Positions 47,472 through 59,364 of a stretch of DNA of 64,000 nucleotides are shown here, in pieces (the stretch's first letter is position 1; each line of letters starts with the position of its first letter). The stretch is taken from positions 75,173,254-75,237,253 of the forward strand of contig CM028378.1 in NCBI GenBank assembly GCA_013146195.2, read 5' to 3'. The translations under genes were made by a program, and so were the position numbers. The DNA is from Codonopsis lanceolata. Lineage: Eukaryota > Streptophyta > Magnoliopsida > Asterales > Campanulaceae. Under the pieces are notes generated by a model, which saw only the letters and a list, made by a program, of their open reading frames with translations, ran no database searches and was not told the DNA's origin.

Positions 47472-48012
47472 TCTATATTATAAAAGTGTGGGTTGTTTCA
47501 GAAACATCGATTCCAAATAGAGTAGTCTTTAAGGAATGACTAAAGGACGGTTTCTCAAACCCAAAATTACCTTTTATGAATATTAGAGCTGTCAGATACC
47601 AATTGAAAGAATCCAAGTATTACTAAGCTCAATTGCAAACAATTAAACTTTGATGCCCATTGATAACAGTTAAGGTTTCATATCAAATGGCCTAATTAAA
47701 GTACATTAATATATGCCTCAATTTATCCTCAAGCTTGAAATTAAATGCAATTGTATTCATTCCATCTGTTGGATAAACAGACAGCTATATAATTACTTAA
47801 ATGAGCTACATTATTGAGCTAATCATATCTTATAGGAAGTGCTTGACGAAGGGAATATTTAATTGTGTTAGACCATCCAAAGAGACATATGATTATTTAA
47901 TTCCCAGTAAGAAAGTAATGTAATTAAGCATAAATATGCAAATAATGCAAATGGTAAGTATTAAGGACTCTAATCAAACAATATTAACTAGACGGATGGA
48001 GTTTTAAGTATA
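47472..48012 (-). repeat. Tandem-duplicated unit tail, copy 1
   Basis: Matches 49886-50375 at 2414 base spacing, and partly 50710-51020. On the minus strand it is the downstream region of a C-type Gag-exon unit, including the decayed second exon (CATATGTCTCTTTGGATGG). Confidence 0.75.
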
Positions 48013-48240
48013 CCTATCTCAGTGAGCTTAGACTTTGTAGATATAACACGGTAATCGATGTGTTGAACGAAAACGAAAGTAATCAAGTCGTTCATTTTTT
48101 GTTAGTTCATCCTAAAAACAAGAGCCATGTTTCTAAGATTTAAGTTCAAATTCTATTTTACATGTGATACAAAAATAGAATTGTCTCTCTACTCCAAAAA
48201 TAGAAAGTATTGTAATACTTTTCATTTTGGTTTGTTAATC
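48013..48240 (-). pseudogene. Internally deleted Gag-like exon (copy D)
   Basis: The 3' end of a C-type exon (CTGAGATAG|GTATAC on the minus strand) is joined within about 60 bases to leader sequence equivalent to 51760-51930 of unit C'. The Gag-like core is gone. This is the third unit with the same kind of internal loss (see 241 and 9181). Confidence 0.55.
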
Positions 48241-48474
48241 AGGGAATGCATATGGGAAAATGTTCAAGTTCTTCCCAACTATTAAACCTTTAACATTAAA
48301 TAGAAAATAATGTTGATTAGGTAGACATAATCTATGGATTAAAAACGTTATAGAACACACATGAAAGGAATTTACAAAGAACATAAATCAAGTTCAAAAG
48401 ATTTGATAAATAAACGAAATTTTTCTTTAGAACCTCACAATAATCAAGTCTTTGAAACTAATCTGTCTAAATAA

Positions 48475-48707
48475 TACTCCCTTCGTCCCAAAATTATTGT
48501 TTTGCTTTTTTTTTCGTTCGTTCCAAAATAATTCTCTTGTTTGAAACTTTTTTTTTTGACAACAATATTACCACTTGACCCTTACTTTTTCATCTTACTT
48601 TAATTATGAACCAGATACATATGTGTTTTAAAGTAATTAATCTACACATCAAACTAATATTAATAATCCAATCAAATGTATTTTCTTAAATCGTGCGCCA
48701 AGTCTAC
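48475..48707. mobile_element. Truncated Stowaway-like MITE
   Basis: Starts TACTCCCTTCGTCCCAAAAT and resembles the MITE at 5372-5629 internally (ACTTTAATTATGAACCAG, TGCGCCAAGTCTACCC), but lacks the opposite terminus. Confidence 0.5.
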
Positions 48708-48903
48708 CCAGAAGATAATTTTGAAAACAATGTATCTAACAATGTACCTTTACATGAAATTTTATATGTAAGTTAATGCACTAATGTAATTGAAAACAAT
48801 GAATACGTGCAGGGGTATATCCGTTTTTTTTAATTTCATTTTGTCTTTCTTATTTTTTTGGTTAGTTATTTTTTATCTACCTATCGATTTATTTATCTAT
48901 ATT

Positions 48904-49119
48904 TAGAGGTGGCAAATAGACGGGCGTGGGCGGACCTAAATTAGCGGCGGGCTCAAATAGGCGGGCAAGTGAGTGCTTATTTAATAACATGTACATATAT
49001 GGGCGGGCACTAAATGGGCATGGATGCCCATTTACTCATTAACATGCACTTATCAAATAAATACAAAAATTACAACAAAAAAATTTTTTTACAAAAAATT
49101 ATCAAAAGTTATAACTAAC

Positions 49120-49174
<55 letters not shown>

Positions 49175-49885
49175 AAATGCCAACATTTTTGGTAACATTT
49201 TAACATCTGTCACTATTTCCAATGCAACCAAATTTCTAAAAAGAATTAAAAAACTTTACATGACGTGTTAGTTTTGGTAGAACAACTAATAATATAAAAA
49301 CAATAACATATTTTCCCTTTTACCGTATGTTGATTGAAATAAAATACTCCCTTAGTTCCTTATTTTTTACGTCAAATCGATTGTTTTTAAATGGAAATCT
49401 GATATATATATTTTTCATAACCAGAAAATACGTAATTGATTGTATATAAAAAGTAATATGATATCGAAAAAAAAATGAGTCAATTTTTTATTCTTAAAAA
49501 ATAACGGTTACTCCCACAATTACTGACTATTTCTTTGGTTCTGAAAACCAAACTCGAATAACAAGTAACAGCCATGCATCTCTCTCTCTAGTTTCTCTCT
49601 CTATCCCCACACTCTCTCTATTTTAATGAATGATTATTGATATAAATGTAAATATATAGAGAGAGACAACTTTGAATTATCGGGTATAGAGAAAAAATAA
49701 TTGATCGTGAGAGTGAGAGGTGAAAATGTGGGCGCCCAATTGTGTCCATATTATGCCCATAAAACATAATGGTTTAAGTGGACATGCCCATTTGTACCCA
49801 GATTAGAATTTAAGTCTGCTCATGCCCCTATTTTAGTGGACGGTTTGAACGGACATATGGGCGTGAGCAGAATTTATCACCACTA
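48904..49885. mobile_element. Non-autonomous hAT element
   Basis: 982 bases beginning TAGAGGTGGCAAATAGACGG and ending ATTTATCACCACTA, with a perfect 8-base duplication TCTATATT at 48896-48903 and 49886-49893. Subterminal GGGCGGGC/GCCCAT words. Contains a (TA)n run at 49122-49170. No transposase. Confidence 0.9.
49122..49170. repeat. (TA)n microsatellite
   Basis: Pure AT dinucleotide run inside the hAT element. Confidence 0.95.
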
Positions 49886-50375
49886 TCTATATTATAAAAG
49901 TATGGGTTGTTTCAGAAACATCGATTCCAAATAGATAAGTCTTTAAGGAATGACTAAAGGACGATTTCTCAAACCCAAAATTACCTTTTATGAATATTAG
50001 AACTGCCAGATACCAATTGAAAGAATCCAAGTATTACTAAGCTCAATTGCAAACAATTAAACTTTGATGCCCATTGATAACAGTTAAGGTTTCATATCAA
50101 ATGGCCTAATTAAAGTACATTAATATATGTCTCAATTTATCCTCAAGCTTGACATTAAATGCAATTGTATTCATTCCATCTGTCGGATAAACATGTAGCT
50201 ATATAATTACTTCAATGAGCTACATTATTGAGCTAATCATATCTTATAGGAAGTGCTTGACGAAGGGAATATTTATTTGTGTTAGACCATCCAAAGAGAC
50301 ATATGATTATTTAATTCCCAGTAAGAAATTAATGTAATTAAGCATAAATATGCAAATAATGCAAACGATAAGTAT
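49886..50375 (-). repeat. Tandem-duplicated unit tail, copy 2
   Basis: Second copy of 47472-47960, before the two diverge at about 50373. Continues at 50380-50605 with sequence not shared with the left arm except for 50372-50415. Confidence 0.7.
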
Positions 50376-51026
50376 TTTGCAATTTGAATTACCTTATTAC
50401 TATTGCTATTCATTTTTATAGACAAAGATGTGTATTTTTGTCTAAAAGAGAGGAGCATACCACAATTATGGAAAATGTTATCTTTATCACTAATCCTACA
50501 ACTTTCCTTACAACTAAGCCTTAAATTAAGGAAAGTTATTTTGGACAAAGACAATTTTACCCTTCTTCAAAGCTTAGTTGAATTAGTTGTAAAACTAGCA
50601 ATGTTGGACAATTATACCCCAAAAAAATGAAACGTGAATGTGCGATAATGAAAGTACAAAGATGTCTAAATTTTGTAAATCAAATGGCCTATATATATAT
50701 ATATATATCTCATTTTATCCTCAAGCTTGAAATTAAATGAAAGTGTATTCATTCCATATATGTTGGATAAACAGACAGCTATATAATTACTTCAATGAGT
50801 GGCAGTGCCACATTATTGAGCTAATTATATCTTATAAGAACTGCTTGACGAAGGGAATATTTAATTGTGTTAGACCCATCCAAAGAGGCATATGATAATT
50901 TAATTCCCTGTAAGGAATTAATATAATTATGCATAAATATGCAAATAATGCAAACGATAAGTATTAAGGACTCCAAGTTTTGAATTAATCAAACAATATT
51001 AACTACACGGGTGGAGTTTTACGTAC

Positions 51027-51575
51027 CTTCCTCAGTGCGCTTAGTTACTGACTCTGTAGATAGAACATGCTCACTAATGTCTTGAACCAAGGTTTCTTCA
51101 ATCGCGATCATCATACTTCTGAATGAATATGAGTTAAATTTTATCTTCAAGACATCTTTGCTGATGGTAGCTAAGATCCATCCTCTCTTAGTGCGCTCAT
51201 CTACCGACTTTGTAGATAGAACACGTTTGATGTCTTGAACCAAGGTTACTTCAATCTTGATCATCATTCTTCTGAATGAAGAAGAGTTAAATTTTATCTT
51301 CAAGACATCTTCGCTGATGGTAGCTAAGATCCATCCTCGAAGAAGCATGTCTGTTCTTTTCCAAAGTAGGTAGTTTTGAGATGCATATGGTGGTTCTTTC
51401 TCAAGGAAATCACGCAATTCAAGAATATCAATGAGATAATCTATCTGTAAAAACCACAACTCATAGTTGTTTTTAGTAAGCTTGACAGTAACAATGTTTG
51501 ACACATTAAACGTAGACGGGTATGGATATACTTTAACATCGATGTCTTCTTCCTCTATTTCTTCTTCTTTCTTTT
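51027..51575 (-). CDS. Gag-like exon, copy C' (intact, with internal duplication)
   Basis: Open on the minus strand from acceptor TTTAATTCATTCAG to the phase-1 donor G|GTACGTAAAAC. The N-terminus is acidic (KKEEEIEEEDIDVKVYPYPS), followed by TFNVSNIVTVKLTKNNYELW and the Gag-like core. A 51-codon segment starting RGWILATIS is present twice in tandem (about 51186-51338 and 51036-51185), once reading SEDVLKIKFNSSSFRRMM and once SKDVLKIKFNSYSFRSMM. The left-arm copy has only one. No ankyrin exons lie downstream on this strand before the gap, so the exon has no visible partner. Confidence 0.65.
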
Positions 51576-52067
51576 CTGAATGAATTAAACAATATCAGTT
51601 TCATTAAAATCTTCTTCGAGAGATGATGTTAAAATAAATAAACTATTTTTTGAGATCATTAAAGGAGAAAAAACAACATAAGAACATATATATAAGTTAG
51701 TTTCAGATTCTTATTTCTTGTGGCACAATAAAGTTTCAGAGCCTTTATCGGTCCAAAAAGAAAATGAAAGTAATCAAGTTGTACATTTTTTGTTAGTTCA
51801 TCCTAAAAACAAGTGCCACGTTTCTAAGATTTAAGGTCAAATTCTATTTTACATGTGATACAAAAATAGAATTGTCTCTCTACTCCAAAAAGAAAGTACT
51901 GTAATACTTTTCATTTTGGTTTGTCCTAAAAAAAGTGTAGATTTTTTCACATTTTTTCAAAATTTTCTTTCCTTACGAAGATATAATATTTATGTATTCT
52001 GTCATACCAAAAAACATATATTCAGTCAAATATAAAGAAATATCTAGCAAAAATCCATCTATCTCTA
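51576..52067 (-). other. Leader region of unit C'
   Basis: Matches 19600-20024 inverted, including CCGATAAAGGCTCTGAAACT near 51740. No frame like the B-unit leader peptide survives. Confidence 0.45.
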
Positions 52068-52230
52068 CTATAAAAGTATGAGTTGTCTCTTACAAATTAA
52101 TGTATGGACAATTAACATTTTATCTAATAAACCATCCACCATTTATTTAAGGACAAACAAGTAAATTTATCATGATAAAAGATAATGTTTGTATAATTAC
52201 ATTTAATAAATACTCACCATTAAATAATAT
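52068..52230 (+). repeat. Helitron-like 5' end repeat
   Basis: TCTCTACTATAAAAGTATGA and GTTGTCTCTTACAAATTAAT at its start; partners at 19380-19560 (-) and 32860-33022 (-). The start is Helitron-like; unproven. Confidence 0.35.
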
Positions 52231-52528
52231 CAAATAAGTAAAAAATTTATGGGCTAATCAATTCCATTAATAGTTAAATAATAATTTGGTCTCTCGACTT
52301 GTACTTAACTTTAAGTTATGTCCCACCTCTTTGAATTACATTCATTTCGTCTCATATGTCTAATTTAAAGTCTGATTCTCCCTCCTGTAATTACCATTAC
52401 AAATGTTGTCCAATATTATTGAATGAGACAAAAATACTCTTACTAAGATGAGTGACTAAACCTTTATTTGAATATAAGATATAAGATGGTTTTACTTTTA
52501 AAACATGCTTGAACAAACATTATTTGAT

Positions 52529-54124
52529 GGGCCAAATTACTTTTTCCCCCCAAAGTTGTCACCAAATCCCAGTTTATTACCCATACTAAGGTTTGTGTCA
52601 CTTTAGCATTCAATATTGTCATTTGTCTCATTTAACCTCCTCCCATCTGTTGCCGTTTAAAACTCAAAGTTAAATAGCAGGTACTCTTCCATGTGCGGGT
52701 TATTTTGGTATTTTTCCAACCCATCCCAATTCACCCCACACACCTCCCTTTCTCCCTCTTCCCCATCGTCTCCCTCCCCTTAAACCCACCACCATTTCCT
52801 ACGCCATCAACATTTCACCCCATCTATTACTAGTTCACCCCACCCACATCCCTTTCTAACTATTCTCTCTTCCTAATCGCCCCTCTTTCCTCAAACCCAC
52901 CACCATCTCCTAGACTGGCACGGAACTTTTTCAGATCTGAGTTTGAAGCTAGGTTACAGATCCTCCTTGTTTGAGTCAGATGGGCCTATGGATGAGGATG
53001 TGTTGCGGAAATTTGAGAAAGAGGTCAAGGATAAAGTCAAGATGGTGAGATTAATGATTGTTGGAAGCCTGAAACTAAAGAATCTTATGATAATCAGTTG
53101 AAGATTCAAAAGTTGAAGGACACCATCTTTCCAGTTCATGAACTACTTGTTAAAGGCAAGAAGAACAGTGCATTTGCTAGCTTAATTTATGCAAAATCAA
53201 CTCCTAAAAGTTTGCATTGTCTTGCAATGCGACTCATGGGGGAACGAATTGCAAATTTAGAAAAGTACAGAGATGATGAGCCCAAGCGAGTTTGACGACC
53301 CATGTTCTTGACTTCCTCTTATGTTCCGGTACTTAGACAATTGGATGTGAGGTAGCTGGTGGGGGAGCCGTACAATTTGACGGATAGGTGGGGTTTGGTG
53401 TAGCCGGGCGGAGTCATCTCCGTCGTTGGTTTCTTCTTCTGGGTGGTTCCGCTACATTTACCCATTCCAGGATTGAAATCGTTTAACTTTTTCTCTTTCT
53501 TTTTAGATTTGTTTATAAATGAGGGATTATTATGAGTTAGTTAATTTGGAAAAAAATGGTAGCTGAATAGGAAGATTGGTTTTCAAGATTATACTAACAG
53601 AATTAAAAGTGATAAACGCTTAGAAAAATTTGATTCGGGTAATCCAAGAATGAATTTTGAGAGAGAGATCTGCGGGGAAATGGATAAGGATAAGAGTGGG
53701 TTTCTATAATGACTTTATCCACATGCCCATTCTTGACCTCCTTCTCAGATTGAATGTCTAGTATATGATGCATGGTGGGTTTGAGGAAAGAGAGGCGATT
53801 GTGAGGAGAAAGGAATGAGAAAGGGATGTGGGTGGGGTGAAATGTTAATGGTGTAGGAGATGGCGGTGGATTCGAGAGGAGAGAGATGATGGGAAAGAGG
53901 GAGAAAGGGAGGTGGGTGGGGGTGAACTGGGATGGGTTGGAAAAAGACCAAAACTATACGCACGTGGAAGAGCACGTGCGATTTAACTTCGAGTTTCAAA
54001 CAGGAACAGATGGGAGGAGGATAAATGAGACAAATGGCAAGAATGCTAAACTAGCACAAACCTTAGTATGAGTGGTAAACTGAGATTTGGTGGCAACATT
54101 GGGGTGGAAAATGTTTATTGGCCC
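52529..54124. mobile_element. Pack-MULE-like element carrying a GAUT fragment
   Basis: Inverted ends of about 300 bases: 52529-52820 and 53800-54124. They share CCAAATCCCAGTTTA / TAAACTGAGATTTGG and, further in, CCAACCCATCCCA / TGGGATGGGTTGG. Between them lies a fragment of a cellular gene (52975-53310). Long TIRs plus captured exon define a Pack-MULE-type element. The 9-base target duplication expected of Mutator could not be confirmed. The left arm keeps only one TIR. Confidence 0.7.
52975..53310 (+). pseudogene. Captured galacturonosyltransferase (GAUT, GT8) fragment
   Basis: Three frames together give a continuous GAUT-like stretch: MDEDVLRKFEKEVKDKVKMV; then NQLKIQKLKDTIFPVHELL with FASLIYAKSTPKSLHCLAMR and LMGERIANLEKYRDDEPK; then EFDDP. 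GAUT proteins are Golgi type II membrane enzymes that build pectic homogalacturonan. This stem-to-catalytic junction (SLHCLAMRL) is one of their most conserved pieces. Two or more frameshifts and absence of the catalytic DxD region show it is inactive. It sits between transposon TIRs, so it was acquired by the element. A shorter piece of the same fragment is at 4502. Confidence 0.8.
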
Positions 54125-54780
54125 TTTTTAGATGTATATGAAAACTTGTAATTATAAAAATAGATTTGTTGTTGTGTATCGAGATATTAAGCAAATCCAT
54201 AGCGTGTTTAGTAATTACGAGTGAACAAACTAAAATAGATGAGTTAAGAAATTAAAGTTTGCTATAAATTCAAGAAGATGAAGAAAATAGAGAACTTAGT
54301 TGATGAATCCATACATTTTGTAGGACATGATTATAAACTATACAATTTGCTCATTTGAATTTTTGGACTACTACAACTGGCCTTAAAAACTATTATATTG
54401 GTCCCTAAATTATAAATTTTACTAACAAATCCCTACTTAGTTAACTACATAACTTTTATTAGGATTTTCACTACACGTTAAGTTCTGAAAATTTCAAATA
54501 GACTCTCTTAGGATTTGAAATGTATAGATAGTTTTATGTACATAATAACGTTAAAGTAAATAGTTGTCTTCTGCAATTTTATTTTGTATATGGAAATATA
54601 GGATTATAAAAATAAATAAATAATATTTTATCAATATTATCTTCATATTAACCATTACTATGAATATCTACACATTCTTTTTTGAATTGCAAAATCAATT
54701 ATCTCAAAAGAAATAGAGTAATAATTTAATGAGCAACGGCTTTTTACTTTAAATTCATTCACTCTTAACAATATTTCAAT
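54125..54780. other. Arm sequence, no gene
   Basis: Partly shared with 18300-18760 in the left arm; 54130-54300 is missing there as part of the deletion around the GAUT element. Confidence 0.45.
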
Positions 54781-55170
54781 TGAACACAACCATTCAAAAT
54801 TCCCTCAATCAAACCATTATTTTCACTTTCTAACACTCCGAGTCACGAATTCCAAGGTGACATAAGTGAAATCTAAAACAACAATGAAAATATGCATTTT
54901 AACTGCAAATTAGTTTATTGTGATAACGTAGAAGATAACTCAAAATCTTTTAATGGATGACAAATGTCTTAAATAATCATAAGCATTCAAAATCCTCTCA
55001 ATCAAACCATTATTTTCACTTTCTAACACTCCGAGTCATGAATTCCAAAACGACATAAGTGAAGTCTCAAATAACAATGAAAATATGCATTTTAACTGCA
55101 AGTTAATTTATTGTTGACACTGTTCCAACTAACTCAAAATATTTTAACGCGTGAGAAATGTCTTAAATGA
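54780..55170. repeat. Two tandem ~195 bp units (partner of 17905-18300)
   Basis: Inverted counterpart with both units kept: TTTTCACTTTCTAACACTCC begins each. Confidence 0.7.
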
Positions 55171-55309
55171 TCATATAAACATGACATTTGAGAAGAAATT
55201 AGCAACCACTTTTTTCTCAACTTCAAAGTTGAAATAATTCCATAATATTAATTATTTGTCAAGTTAGAAGATGACGTTCAACAATAAAAAGATCAAAGTA
55301 TGATTAGCA

Positions 55310-55520
55310 CACTTATGTATCATGTATCCACCAAATCCCACTTTGAACCCTAACCTATTAAGTGTTCCCACTTTAATTCATGTTTCCATTTGTCTCACTT
55401 AGCCCCCTCTCTGAGAGTTAAAAATAGTAGCATAATTTGGCATGCGCATGTCACATGAGGACTATATATATATATATTTTTTTCATTTGGATTGGAGTGC
55501 AAAGTGAAATTTAGGGCTAA
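55310..55520. mobile_element. Remaining TIR of the 16563-17750 element
   Basis: Matches inverted 17555-17750. The rest of the element up to 55740 is shared, but the other TIR is missing because of the 7.3 kb deletion whose junction lies near 55740. Confidence 0.65.
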
Positions 55521-55989
55521 TTCATACTTTGACATATTTTAGTTATTATATTATTATAAAATTACATATTTTCATTATTTAATTACAAATATTCTTCTTA
55601 TCTCTTCCTCTCTAGGTAAGCCACCACTTGTTCTATCACCACTATCAAAACCACCACCACCAACCACAAAAAACTAGGTTCCAAATCCTAACTTCACGAG
55701 AATATTTTACTCTTTTGCGATTGGTGTTTGGAGAAATTAGTGGAATGGTTACAATTTCAAGAAAATGTACCGATCGGCAATTAATCCATTAAAAAAGGGA
55801 GAAATTCGGGCCGGTATCTTTTGGAGAAATTATAAGCTTTTCATTCTACTTTCCTTTTATTCAACTGGTAAAATACACTTTTGGGATAAAATTTCCAAAA
55901 TGTCTTTAATGAATAAAAGACGCACATAACACCCCTGCCCAAAATTAGACATCGTAATTCAAAATCTGGGCATCGCAATTGGCCCAGTT

Positions 55990-56530
55990 TTAATTATACA
56001 AATAATAACTATACAAGGGAGTTTTACGTACATATCTCTTCTTTTTCTTCTCCTTTCTCCATTTATGCTTTTTCTACTTTTTCAGAATGAATTAAACAAT
56101 ATTCCCTTAGTTTCTAAGCAATTGTCATCATTTCACTATTTGTCTGTTATAACTTATAAATAATTGTCCTCCTTCAAAACGTTTTTTAGGAAAATATTTT
56201 TACCACTTTATCCTTACTTTTTTTTTATCTAATTTAATTTTGACCATAAGTTTAAGGACATTAAAAAAACTACATATTATACTAATATTTATAATACACT
56301 CAATTATTTTTTTCTTAAACGATGTACCGTATCAAAGATTACGATTATTTAAAAACGGAGGAAATATCAAATTAAAATCAACTCCAGAGCTTATGTTGTA
56401 ATAAATTCATTACTCAAAAAATAATCATCCCAAATACTAGGAATTAATATTAAGATCATTAAAGGAGAAAAATGCACAAGAAGATATCCATGTTAGTTTC
56501 GGTTTCATTTTAACAAGAACCCAAGATCTT
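55990..56530 (-). pseudogene. Decayed Gag-exon unit U2' with MITE
   Basis: Inverted copy of 9181-9760: donor GTACGTAAAACTCC near 56024, exon remnant about 56035-56085, MITE at 56102-56364 between TA dinucleotides, then leader. The Gag core is absent, as in the left arm. Confidence 0.6.
56102..56364. mobile_element. Diverged Stowaway-like MITE (partner of 9389)
   Basis: Same insertion as 9389-9644, flanked by TA, with ends TTCCCTTAGTTTCTAAGCAA and AAAAACGGAGGAA. Confidence 0.7.
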
Positions 56531-56549
56531 TCAGGTTATACCATGTGAA

Positions 56550-56667
56550 TAGAGGTGGCAAAATGAGTGTTATGGATAAATGGGTGTTAGGCTATTATCC
56601 ATGGTTATCCATGGATAATAGCCTAATTAACACCCATTTATCCATAACACCCATTTTGTCACCCCTA
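56550..56667. mobile_element. hAT MITE, near-perfect palindrome
   Basis: 118 bases beginning TAGAGGTGGCAAAATG and ending CATTTTGTCACCCCTA, and almost wholly self-complementary through the centre CCATGGTTATCCATGG. It is flanked by the perfect 8-base duplication CATGTGAA. The left arm near 9206-9215 has one CATTCACATGG and no element. Confidence 0.95.
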
Positions 56668-56689
56668 CATGTGAATGACACCTTGACCT

Positions 56690-56930
56690 AAGAGCATCAT
56701 CAATACAATCGTGGATTTGATTATAAGGGGCCGTAAGTAATTCATACCCTCAATCATATGTGTCATTTTTTTACTCTCCATTCACATTCAATCAAAATAG
56801 ATCTCTTCAATGCAAATGTTGATATAATCTTGTGGCATACATCCCACCACTAAAATAATATTTGAAAAAAAATAAAAAAGAAAAGAAAATATAACAACCA
56901 ATAGAGAGAGTTTTTCTTTTTTAAAAAATA
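56690..56930 (+). repeat. Dispersed repeat (CATCCCACCACTAAAAT family)
   Basis: Inverted partner of 8871-9185; family described there. The + frame at 56943-57209 is not recognised. Confidence 0.5.
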
Positions 56931-57629
56931 ATTATTACTAGGATGTATCAATACCCTCAAGTAGAATGTGAAAGCTTTACATTGTTATCCACAATGCGAA
57001 TAAATTTGGTTGTCACATTATATCCACATTTGCATTTGAGGGATTTTTTCTTTCAAGAAGTGTGTAAATCCTGGGTGGCATTAAATTTTTTTTTTTTCAC
57101 ATCCACATTAGCATTAGAAATACTCACACCTCAATTAAACATGAATATCGGTATTGTGATTGAGGCCACAATTAAAATGAAATATCAGTTGATAAGTGCA
57201 GGGGTTTGAAACATTGGCTGAGACACGAATGATTGAATAAAAAAATTAGGAACAATTTTTAAAGTCTCTCTCTCTCAACACATTTTTTTTAGTTCAATCC
57301 ATTTTAAAATCCCTTTTATAAAGCACATGGTTCACAATTCTCTTAGTCTTGTTGACATTTTATTTTTATTTTTGTGTAATTTGAATTTGAGTGTAAAATT
57401 TTGCAATTTGAATTACCTTATTACTAAAGCATACTATTGCAATTCATTTTTATAAACAAAGCTGTTGGGTATATATTTTGGTTTAAAAGGAAGGAGCAAA
57501 TTAAAGGAGCATATTGACAATAATATCCCTAAAAAATGAAAGAAAAGGACACACAAAACGCAATATATGCTTAATTATGTATATCTGACTCATTTTATTC
57601 CTCTAGATGAATCTAGTTTGAAATGGCTG

Positions 57630-57722
57630 ATAATCTTTTAAGAACTTCTTTACAAAAGGATATATATGTATATGATTGTGTTCGACATTCCAAAGAGGCA
57701 TCTGATTATTGCATTCCAGGTA
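57630..57722 (-). repeat. Decayed second-exon region of unit B'
   Basis: Inverted match to 1-92 and 8341-8432. On the minus strand the border reads TTTCGTAC|CTGGAATGC, so the acceptor AG is missing here too. Confidence 0.6.
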
Positions 57723-57805
57723 CGAAATTTATGTAATCATAAACATGCAAATAATGCAAACCATAATTAAGCAATAACTAGCTATATGATCGGAGTTGTA
57801 CATAC

Positions 57806-58210
57806 CTATCTCAGTGGTTACGGGCCTTGGATATTCAAAACATCTATCCAGATGGTATCGGACAAAGATCTTTTCAATCTTGAGCACGATACTTCTCGAC
57901 GTACTGAAATAATTTGGGTTAAATACTTTCGTAATGACATTTTCGCTAATGGAACCTAAGATCCACCCTCGAAGAAGCATGTCCGTTCTTCTCCAAAGTA
58001 GGTAATTGTCCTGAGATGGTGGTTCTTTCATAAGGAAATCACGTAATTCAAGACTATCAACAAGTGATAAAATCTGTAACACCCATGACTCGTAGTTGAA
58101 TTTAGAAAGCTTGATAGTAACGAAGCTCGCCACATTAAACGTAGACGGGTAAGGGTATTCTACGTCCTGCTGTGTTGCCAGTTTTGCCTTAACTTTTTCT
58201 TTGTTGTTTT
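57806..58210 (-). CDS. Gag-like exon, copy B'
   Basis: Open on the minus strand from acceptor TTTATTCATTCAG to phase-1 donor G|GTATGTAC. It reads NNKEKVKAKLATQQDVEYPY, PSTFNVASFVTIKLSKFNYE, then SWVLQILSLVDSLELRDFLM and WRRTDMLLRGWILGSISENV. It is 135 residues with no stop or frameshift. The ATG at 58133 gives the shorter reading seen in copy B. Substitutions relative to B are scattered and the frame is kept, which hints at past selection or recent duplication. Confidence 0.65.
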
Positions 58211-58401
58211 CTGAATGAATAAAACAAAATCATGTTAAAATCATGTTCGAGAGATTATGTTATGATAAATAAATAAAAAAGTATCATCTCAAATACTAGG
58301 AATTAGTTTTAAGATGTTTAAACGAGAAAAAAACGTAAGAACATTTCAAAAGTTAGTTTTAGCTTCGTGCGACACCATTAAAGTCTTGGAACCAGATTTT
58401 A

Positions 58402-58461
58402 TGTGGATATTGCTTTGGCCAAGTTAAGTCCTGCCCGGGTAAATTCGTCTGATTTCATCGT
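58402..58461 (-). other. Conserved short leader ORF upstream of exon B'
   Basis: MKSDEFTRAGLNLAKAIST then TAA; partner of 7661-7720, differing at 4 of 19 residues (E2K, Q8R, A10G, D12N) with the frame kept. Confidence 0.4.
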
Positions 58462-58599
58462 TCCAAAAAGAAAAAGAAAGTAATCAGGTCGTACATTTCT
58501 CTTGTTAGTTCGTCTTAAAAACAAGAGCCCCATTTCTAAAATTCGAAGTTATAATTTTCGTTAGTATTTTCCTTCTTCCAAATACAAAGAAATGAGTAG

Positions 58600-59364
58600 C
58601 CCAAGTCACTGTCCCAAAAAGAAATTAACACTTTCCATTTTGGTTTTTCTTAGAAATATGTATAGCATTTTCCACATTTTTTTCTATTTTTTTTCTATTC
58701 GAAGATATAATATTTATGTAACATATCATACCCTAAAAAACAACTTTAGTGCAATTTAAAAGAAATATAATGAATATAAAAATATTTTTGATTTGGTACA
58801 CATAATCAAACTATTACCGTAGATTGAACACTCACGCAAGAAATTTAAAGCGAACACAACACAATTCAAGTTCATAAGAAAATATTTTCTAAGCATGGAA
58901 TGTTATTACTAAATTAAATTTTATTAAATATGAATATCGATATCATTATTAAGATTTTATATTCATTAAACATTATTTTTGTGATACTTCACAAAGAAAA
59001 ATATTTTAGTTTTAATTTATGTAATTTATGAAATTAATAAAAAAAATGGCATATCTCACATTATCTCTCTCATTTAATTTTAGTACAATACGTATTGTTT
59101 TTATTGTATCCAATCTTCTTTTTACATAGACACATTAAAGGCTAAAAAATTAATGTAACAATTAGTAGTTTTCAAAATTGTCACACCCAATAAAGATACG
59201 CTAGTGTTTCAGAAAACCAAAAACGATAATAGTAAAAAATAAATCAAAAAACACTTAAAATACTAGAGGGTTTGTTTGTTTACCCTTACCAAAAAGAAGA
59301 AATTAAAGAAAAAAATTAAAAATAAAAATTTGAAAATATATTCGGTGTTAAAGTAATTATGTAC
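58600..59364 (-). other. Intron-like AT-rich sequence, no gene
   Basis: Inverted partner of 6755-7510. Confidence 0.5.

Noticed and set aside
47472..47490. TCTATATTATAAAAG as a Helitron 5' end
   Set aside because: TCTATATT is the 8-base target duplication of the adjacent hAT element (present on both sides at 48896 and 49886), so it is ordinary target sequence.
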